Shown: in pieces, positions 18,276 through 23,503 of the stretch | How positions within the stretch are numbered: position 1 is the first letter of the stretch | Layout: each line of letters starts with the position of its first letter | From: Chromera velia | Lineage: Eukaryota; Sar; Chromeraceae | Reading direction: 5' to 3' | Assembly (NCBI GenBank): GCA_018398765.1 | Contig: JAHBMJ010002053.1 | Location: 32,501-56,003, forward strand | DNA length: 23,503 nt | Translations under genes and position numbers: made by a program | Notes under the pieces: generated by a model | Database searches by the model: none | What the model saw: only the letters and a program-made list of their open reading frames with translations | Told to the model about the DNA's origin: nothing

Positions 18276-20663
18276 CGAGGCGAGATGGAGTTTCAAGATC
18301 GAATTCTCCATCTGAGAAAGCTCGTCACAGGCGAGGAAGGGGGGAATGCTGGCAGTCAGTGTCTGCGCTGGTGTGGATTGTCTCGCGTTGAGGGCTTCTT
18401 CTCTGCTCTTCTAGGGGCGAGCGGGGGGAAGGCGACTGCCGCCGCTGCTTCCGCCCCTGCAGTAGAGGAGGAGGCGGGGATGTTGAAGAGGAAACGGGCG
18501 GGGGGAGAGGGAGAGGGAGACGAGACGGCAGGGAAGGAGACGGCAGAGACGGAGACGGCAATTTTGAACGGCACGAATGGAGTCTCTGAGGGGGCACAGA
18601 ACGAAGAGCAGACGCAGAAGGAGAAGGAAGAAATGCCAGCTGCCGCAAAGAAGTTGATGGAGGACGGAGGGATTGAGTGGGATCTCTTGCCCTTTGTCGT
18701 TGATGGCGCCTGTCTCTCTGACTATCACTGCAAACGGTGAGTTGGGTCCAATTACATCTATGATGATCGACATCTAGTTCTTTTCTTTTCTGCCTCCTCG
18801 CTGCGTTTTACATTCCGAGCTCTGCACGCTTTCACTTTCATGTCCCCTCTTGTCCCTCCCCCCCCCCGTCGCTCTCGCTCTCGTCTCTCCCTCTTTCTCT
18901 CTGTGTGTGTGTGTGTGTGTATGTGTCCAGAAAGATTTGCTTTGTTTGCATGCTCGCTCGCAGGTTTGCGGAGACCATCCGATTGTCGAAGGGGGGGGCA
19001 GTTGACGTTCTGAGTGCTTTGCGGTTCTCGAAGGGTCACTTCTCGGCTTCGGGAATTCGGGAGGTTGTGGGTGCAGTCTCCAGCAAGATCTCCCCGGCGT
19101 CCCTCCTGAGGACAGTGGACGTGAGCGGACACGAGCGGACGATTGCTGATGTGGCTTTGTATCACGCCACGGCCTCCCTTGCCGAAAAGATTCGGAAGGA
19201 GTGTGGGGAACTTGTGCAGTTTGAACATGGAACCGATCTCCCTTCTGTCTTCTGGGCGGGGGTTGAAAAGAAGGTCAGAAGGGTATTCATTTTATTCATC
19301 TGCGATCCTGCAGGTTCGGTCTCTGAGAATTTGCCGCTTGCTCATGCCTCATGCATCCAAGATGGAATCAGTGTGTGTCAGGATGAGGAGTGTGCTTACC
19401 AACTGAAACCTGAGTCCAGTTCAAGTCTCTTCCACCTTGTCCTTTTCCTTCCGTCTGCTGCTCTGACGCACTCGCCCTTTTTCGTCTGCCTTCATTGATG
19501 ATCTTCTCTTCCTCTCTTGTCTATTCCACATTCATGACCGTCCAGTTGGAAAACTCGTTGTCTATTTCAAACACTTCTGGCTTTCTGTCTTCTCTGTCTC
19601 TTTCCTTCTACCTCACACTTGTCCGTTTCATTGTTCCTCCTCCCTGTCTGCAGATGCATTCCGAAGAAGCGGCGAAGGCCGTGGAGGAAATCTCCGAGAA
19701 GAAAAAGATGCCCTCCACGATCACACTCTCGAAAGTCGCCCTCTCCAAATGCACCGCCAAGAAGTCCACAGAAACCGAATCCAAAAAACCCTCCGCAGCA
19801 GCAGCCGCAGCAACGGTGCAGGGGAGCCCGTCCTCTTCCCGTGCAGCCAGACACCCTCCCCCGCCCAACCTCCTTTCTCTCCCTGCCCCTCCCACAAGCG
19901 TCTCGAGTCCGCTTTCAGACATCACTCAGGCGATCTGTGAACACACAAGGGTGGGAGGCGGAGACAGTGTCAAGACGATCGAACTCTGCTCAGCACGCGT
20001 GACAGATGCTCAGGCCGCGGCATTCTTCCAGTCCCTGTCAATGACGCAGACGGACAAGGCCGAGCTGTCGATTATCTGCTTCCAGAGATGCACGAGTCTC
20101 ACTTTCGGGACCGCTCTAGCCCTCGGCATCTCCCGGTCCGTCTGGCACATCGAATGGAAGTTCTTTTTCTTCTCGCTTCTTTCTCTTTAAACTTCCTCTT
20201 GAAAGTGGACTCCTCAAATTTGGATCGAGTGCAAAGAAAATGGAAGAAAGCTGTAGACGAGTTCTGTCTTGCCATACTCGTTGGCTTTTCTTGATGCACG
20301 CACCCTCACAGGTGGCTGGGTGCAGTAAGGGCTCGAAATGGAAAGTAGGAACACAATCACGCAAGCGTCTTCATAAGACTTTCTCGGCTTCCTTCTCTAG
20401 ACTGTTTGCCATTTTGATGCGTTCGATCGGGCTTAATATCTGGATATAGAGAATTGACCTCGTTTCTTTTCTTTCCGGTTGTTTTTGTGCCTTGTGTGGT
20501 CCATGCAAGTGAGTGCAGATGTTGCCAGCGTGTTTCCGGATCAACAGGCCGCAAGAAGAAACGCGTGAAGTTGACCATCGAAGACCAGATTCTCTCTCAG
20601 GAGGCAGCAGAGCGTCTCCAGCAACTGGCATCGGAGTGCGCATTCGATCTGTCTCTTCCTTGA
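12577..20663 (+). CDS. 14-exon gene: prion-like N-terminus, LRR-like C-terminus
   Basis: Proposed exons: 12577-12611, 12711-12929, 13253-13516, 13877-13956, 14950-15028, 15352-15688, 16059-16230, 16498-16700, 16851-16964, 17452-18063, 18276-18736, 18964-19273, 19654-20135, 20519-20663. All introns are GT-AG, every junction agrees in phase, and the total is 3,513 nt (1,170 aa plus TGA). Residues 1-226 are Q/Y/A, then P/G/R rich. Residues 227-338 are acidic, residues 339-501 may be a DZF-like domain, and residues about 502-1122 look like RNI-type leucine-rich repeats. The end carries RKKKRVKL, a likely nuclear localisation signal. I expect a nuclear RNA- or protein-binding scaffold. The donor of exon 10 has an in-phase alternative after 18039 (8 residues shorter). 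Family identity is unproven. Confidence 0.7.
14129..14859. repeat. 134-bp higher-order array of CT and TG tracts
   Basis: The single GTGCGTG interruption recurs at 14185, 14319, 14453, 14587, 14721 and 14855, an exact 134-bp period. Each unit is a CT run, a TG run, GTCTGTCT units, another CT run and a tttttctcttttcc block. Units look identical by eye. The array fills most of intron 4 (13957-14949) of the large gene and ends at a single N, so it may be truncated or collapsed. Because 134 is not a multiple of three, it yields long spurious C/V/S/L frames in every register. Confidence 0.95.
14860..14872. other. Unresolved base and poly-G at array edge
   Basis: One N followed by 12 G directly abuts the 134-bp array. 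This matches the poly-G edges of the gap at 7814-8045 and marks a probable assembly join, so the true length of intron 4 is uncertain. Confidence 0.8.
15117..15136. repeat. (CA)5(TG)5 palindrome in intron 5
   Basis: Five CA units run directly into TG units, making a perfect 20-bp palindrome that continues as TG repeats to about 15150. It can form a hairpin in RNA. It lies in the 323-bp intron 5 of the large gene. Confidence 0.8.
15352..16964 (+). other. Exons 6-9: acidic linker and possible DZF-like domain
   Basis: Exon 6 gives a helix (KLSEAREKLRAVWKKVCEAE), then an E/G/D/K-rich linker. Exons 7-9 give LVAGSVISGAVGG followed by KEAAIVVL, then GKFEVLQTVAREAWGAVQKD, then HLILDSARIALSAFRAAN. 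In the DZF domain of NF45/NF90/ZFR a G-S turn is followed by a strand, then by a segment near an ILQSV motif, then by an L-D...L-A-A-L-A...R helix. Order and spacing match loosely by eye. The aspartates of active nucleotidyltransferases are absent, as in known DZF proteins. Remote, unverified similarity. Confidence 0.3.
17280..17322. repeat. (CCTG)n microsatellite in intron 9
   Basis: About ten CCTG/CTTG units lie in intron 9 (16965-17451) of the large gene, about 130 bp before its acceptor. The motif is the one known to expand in the human CNBP gene; here it is simply an intronic tetranucleotide repeat. Confidence 0.85.
17452..20135 (+). other. Exons 10-13: leucine-rich-repeat-like array
   Basis: Short strand-turn-helix units recur, each with a strand such as VDLSG, VDVSG or IELCS, then an S/T-D turn, then an alanine/leucine helix. 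Examples are SLSVDVRAKGARSTDSVAHF, LMKVDLSGLRVF, VLSALRFSKGHFSASGIREV, LLRTVDVSGHERTIADVAL and VKTIELCSARVTDAQAAAFF. This is the pattern of RNI-type LRRs. Low-complexity insertions interrupt the array: P/E/K-rich at about 17745-17840, E/T/G-rich at about 18430-18640, and S/A/P-rich at about 19755-19900. LRR identity is a pattern reading, not a search result. Confidence 0.4.
18244..18272. repeat. (TG)n tract forming the acceptor of intron 10
   Basis: An uninterrupted TG run leads straight into the cag acceptor before exon 11 at 18276. It replaces the usual polypyrimidine tract. Shorter TG or CT tracts stand before other acceptors of the same gene. Confidence 0.85.
20519..20663 (+). other. Exon 14: basic C-terminus with likely NLS
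   Basis: The single A at 20519 completes an arginine codon split after 20135. The exon then encodes GSTGRKKKRVKLTIEDQILS and an amphipathic helix (EAAERLQQLASECAF) before TGA at 20661-20663. RKKKRVKL fits a classical monopartite nuclear localisation signal. A micro-exon alternative at about 20311-20323 was considered and is less economical. Confidence 0.5.
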
Positions 20664-21316
20664 CTTCTTGAAGTCCAAGATCGTTGCTTCTTGGATGCAC
20701 CCAATGCATCAATGGTGCAGAATCCTTCCAGCAGATCCACATGCAACGATTTTTGAGCCACGTCGACTTCTGTGCCGATCGATGCATGCCCCGGTCACAG
20801 ATCCGTTGTTGATCGAAGATGTTGCATGGCAATTATTTTCTCTTTTTCAGAAGGTGTCTGTGGGAAGCTTTCACCATCTATACAGTGCAGGTCGAGGCCT
20901 GCATTCCAGACTCCACGCTGGATCAGCAATGGTAGATGTAGGGACAGGGGGACAATTGAGGGAAACTGGAGATACAAGGAGTGGGCATGCGTGTGCAGGC
21001 TCACCGTACAAGAAAAGCGCAGTGCTGTAGTCCGGCAATCTCAAGTTCCATTTTTCTTTTCGTTTTGTCACCTTTTGTGGTCAAAGACCCGTTCTCTATT
21101 TCGTTATCATCGTTTTAAGAATTAACAGAAGACTTTTTTGTGCGGTCATGAAGAGGAGAAATTAGAGTGGAGTTTTCATCGACCAACGTGACTGTTGGCG
21201 GCTAAAGCTTGCATGCAGTACCAGCAGTGGCTTAGCTTTTCGAACTCCGTAATTAACACAACATTTTAAAAACCTAATTACAAGCATTTTTTTTTATAAT
21301 AAAAGTTGTGGCACTT
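20664..21316. other. 3' flank of the large gene, no gene seen
   Basis: These 650 bp follow the stop codon and must include the 3' untranslated region. I see no convincing gene and no clear polyadenylation signal. GCATGC words occur at about 20782 and 21211. From about 21230 the DNA becomes AT-rich and resembles phrases in the 3.4-3.6 kb region. Confidence 0.4.
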
Positions 21317-21707
21317 GTTGTGTTCATGGCTAGCAGCCTATCTATAGGTTCACATCATGAATGGGGATGCATCGGCCGTATTAAGTCCAAGGATTGATTT
21401 TTTTGATTGATTGATTGATATGTTCCGCCCTAGGGCCTTCCCGCTATGTCTATCTGTCAGATAGGGCTAGAAGAGAAAGGAGGTTTCAACCAGCATGGAT
21501 CGATCTGAGTGAAGAGCAAGCAGAAGCATTTATTCTGCCGTTCAGGGTTGATTCAGCCGTGACCCCCGCGCCTGCACATGCGTGAGCGAGATGCCTGGCC
21601 GGGGTATGCCGGAACCACTGTGTGGGACGATGGAGCCCATCATGGGGGATGTACCCTATGGGCCGGGAGGGCTATGGCGCCCTACGATATCATAGCGGCA
21701 CGCAACA
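21317..21707. repeat. Dispersed repeat, copy 1 (with insertion)
   Basis: Collinear with 22773-23113 from gttgtgttcatggctagcag to about gcggcacgcaaca. It carries an insertion at about 21391-21453 that copy 2 lacks. Many differences are C/T or G/A, copy 1 usually having C or G. No open frame is shared, so I take it as non-coding or decayed mobile DNA. Confidence 0.85.
21391..21453 (-). repeat. Short inserted element with (GATT)n end
   Basis: Absent from the matching place in copy 2 of the surrounding repeat (about 22847), and matching 4188-4246 in reverse complement: GATT units, then atatgttccgccctagggccttcccgctat. No clear target-site duplication can be read. It is most simply a short, possibly 5'-truncated retroposon copy on the minus strand. 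Confidence 0.55.
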
Positions 21708-22078
21708 CGCATTCCTTTTCCTTTTTTTTTTTTTCAGGGGTGAAATGAGAATAGGATGGTAAACCAGACGGAGTCAGACAGACCGGTCCCACGTGCTTAT
21801 GTGTACGGAAATAGTCGAGTAGGATGAAAACATATACGTCAAACGTAAGAGGAAAGGCAGGAACGTCTCTGCACTCTCCCTTCAGATGCGTGCATGCGTG
21901 TCACTGAGCCTCTTCCCCACTGCCCCTTGCCCCAGGGAACTAGCCCAAGGAAAAAGATAATAAAACATAGAACCACAGGGAATTTCCATAACGTTCCTAG
22001 AAAGGAAACTCAGGAAAACCCTGGAAATATTTAGAGGAACCATGGAGAAATCCCCGGAAAAGATGCACAGAGAAAACT

Positions 22079-22092
22079 CCGGAAATTTCCGG
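22079..22092. repeat. Perfect 14-bp palindrome CCGGAAATTTCCGG
   Basis: It lies in a stretch (about 21980-22095) where GGAAA, TTCC and close variants recur many times on both strands. The stretch contains no gene. It could be a binding-site cluster or drifted tandem DNA. Confidence 0.6.
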
Positions 22093-22198
22093 TAGTTGGG
22101 CAGGAATGACAGAGAGGAGTAAGTATAAAAAAGTGGAAAGGGAAAGGGAATGACAAAAGTAGGAAAGAAGAGAAAGAATCAATCCGTGCCTAAGTTCA

Positions 22199-22456
22199 TT
22201 ATCCAGTGGTTGGAGTTGTTAGAGACTGAGAGCAGCAGTGGTATCCAAGACGATCCAACACGGTGACATCGCCACATCGGAAGATGAGGTCAGGACCATC
22301 AGATAGGGGACGTGCAAGTTGTGGAAATAAGTGCATTGTCTCATGCGGTCTTATTGGAGAGAGGCTGGAATCTTCAAGGACTCCGACCCAAAAAAGGTTT
22401 CCTGGTGTTCTCATGCTCCAGTCATTGTCGCTTAGCAAGCCAGAGGTCATCGTCAC
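22199..22456 (-). CDS. Unidentified ORF or exon, 85 aa
   Basis: The minus-strand frame from the ATG at 22456 to the TAA at 22199 has a balanced composition (NDWSMRTPGNLFWVGVLEDS, then DGPDLIFRCGDVTVLDRLGY) and no simple repeats. It stays open upstream to about 22500. No family is recognised. It sits between the two copies of a dispersed repeat, so it may be a fragment of a mobile element or an isolated exon. Confidence 0.25.
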   Translation of the reverse strand: MTMTSGLLSDNDWSMRTPGNLFWVGVLEDSSLSPIRPHETMHLFPQLARPLSDGPDLIFRCGDVTVLDRLGYHCCSQSLTTPTTG

Positions 22457-22772
22457 GGTGTGCTCCTCCTTTGTAGAGGCATGGTATATGTGAGCTCCTG
22501 CCCGCTGGTTTGGATGGAGATGGATAGACAGACAGAAGATTTCAAAATCTTATACTATTGTCTGCTTAATTGAATTTCAATCGCTCTTGCCTGTCATTGG
22601 CGGACACTGCATTGGGTAGAGCGGGTGTTGAAAGTCTCTTAACAAGGAGAAAGAAGATCGCATTGCTACTTGGTTGTGCAAAAAGAGAATTTTGATACCA
22701 CTAACAGGATGAGGATAAGATGGCTAGCGTACGGTTTTCAAAATCCCTGAATCTTTTTAGGTCTGCTGCCAT

Positions 22773-23113
22773 GTTGTGTTCATGGCTAGCAGCCTATCTA
22801 TAGGTTCACATCATGAATGGGGATGTATCGGCTATATTAAGTCTAAAGACTGTCAGATAGGGCTAGAAGAGAAAGAAGGTTTCAACCAGTATGGATCGAT
22901 CTGAGTGAAGAGCAAGCAGAAACATTTATTCTGCCGTTTAGGGTTGATTCAGCCGTGGCCTCTAGCGTAGCCTCCACGCCCATACATGCATGCGTGAGCG
23001 AGGTGCCTAGCCAGGGTATGCTAGAACCACTGTATGGAACGATGAGGCCTATCATATCCTATCAGGGGGGACGCATCCTATGGTACCCTACGATACCACA
23101 GCGGTACGCAACA
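22773..23113. repeat. Dispersed repeat, copy 2 (without insertion)
   Basis: Direct copy of 21317-21707 lacking the ~60-bp insertion. It is more T/A-rich at the variable sites, as if older or more mutated. About 1.07 kb of unrelated DNA separates the copies. Confidence 0.85.
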
Positions 23114-23503
23114 GCACTGTTGTGCATTTTTATACCTAATGGCTTAATATATTTTTTATTTTTTAATTAGTTTTGATTCAACTTTGAAGTTTTTGGAATC
23201 ATTGCATATAAAAAAATCTTGCATACATGTCAATTCATTAAATTGAAAAATAACATTCTGTTAAATAAGAAACTCTCTTAATATTTTTTCTACATTGGGA
23301 TCAATGTTAAGGTTTGACTGTTTATATTCGGGTTTCTCTAGATAATTCAGATTATAAATAGTAAGTGAATAAATTAAATATTTTTGAAGTGATAAGTGTT
23401 TTTATATCGGTTCAGAAACATATATTTCAGACCCTTAGGTATATGTCCAGGGGGGTAGGGGGGACTTTTTTTCTCGCTGAGACCTAGGTGTGTCTGCCGA
23501 GGG
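23114..23503. other. AT-rich right end, no gene seen
   Basis: These 390 bp are strongly AT-rich until about 23440, then switch to G-runs (caggggggtagggggg). No reading frame or recognisable element is visible. The abrupt composition change near 23440 may be the edge of another repeat cut by the window. Confidence 0.4.

Noticed and set aside
20311-20323. 13-nt micro-exon (ctcacag acceptor, GTAAGG donor) between exons 13 and 14
   Set aside because: It fits in phase only with a weaker acceptor for exon 14; direct joining of 20135 to 20519 is also in phase and simpler.

Overview
This is a window of nuclear DNA from a eukaryote. It is gene-poor and repeat-rich, with spliced genes, introns of about 100-1000 bp full of long pyrimidine and TG tracts, many GCATGC-type motifs, several families of dispersed or tandem repeats, and two assembly breaks flanked by poly-G. 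Intron density, moderate GC and abundant TGCATGCA-like words resemble a chromerid/alveolate alga such as Chromera or Vitrella. That placement is an inference from style; no ribosomal or organellar marker is present. I see no tRNA, rRNA, CRISPR array or bacterial-type operon.

Left part (1-3.1 kb): a divergent gene pair. On the minus strand is a small multi-exon coiled-coil gene (1622 to 131), four of whose junctions agree in phase. On the plus strand is an apparently intronless 261-residue gene (2329-3114). They share about 700 bp rich in (AT)n, GCAT and ATCGAT repeats. From 3.1 to 4.4 kb the DNA is AT-richer and shows no gene.

Middle part (4.4-12 kb): mostly repeats and decaying sequence. 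It holds a charged helical minus-strand ORF, a 342-bp direct duplication, a complete-looking 1,005-bp non-autonomous DNA transposon with perfect 16-bp terminal inverted repeats and a 9-bp target duplication, a 232-bp gap, and an 800-bp direct duplication. That duplication carries two minus-strand pseudogene copies disabled by different stop codons, with a third, more diverged remnant beside it.

Right-centre (12.0-20.7 kb): the main gene. I could assemble a 14-exon plus-strand gene (12577-20663). All 13 introns are GT-AG, all junctions agree in phase, and the product is about 1,170 residues. It has a Q/Y/P/G-rich prion-like N-terminus, an acidic linker, a middle region that faintly recalls the DZF domain of NF45/NF90 proteins, a C-terminal half that looks like a leucine-rich repeat array of the RNI type, and a basic RKKKRVKL stretch near the end. 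The parts together suggest a nuclear RNA- or protein-binding scaffold, but this is a by-eye reading. Its fourth intron contains an extremely regular 134-bp higher-order array of CT and TG tracts. A GC-rich inverted repeat and three helically phased 10-bp repeats lie 375-520 bp upstream of the start codon.

Right end (20.7-23.5 kb): no convincing gene. A ~390-bp repeat occurs twice in direct orientation; one copy carries a ~60-bp insertion that also occurs, inverted, near 4.2 kb.
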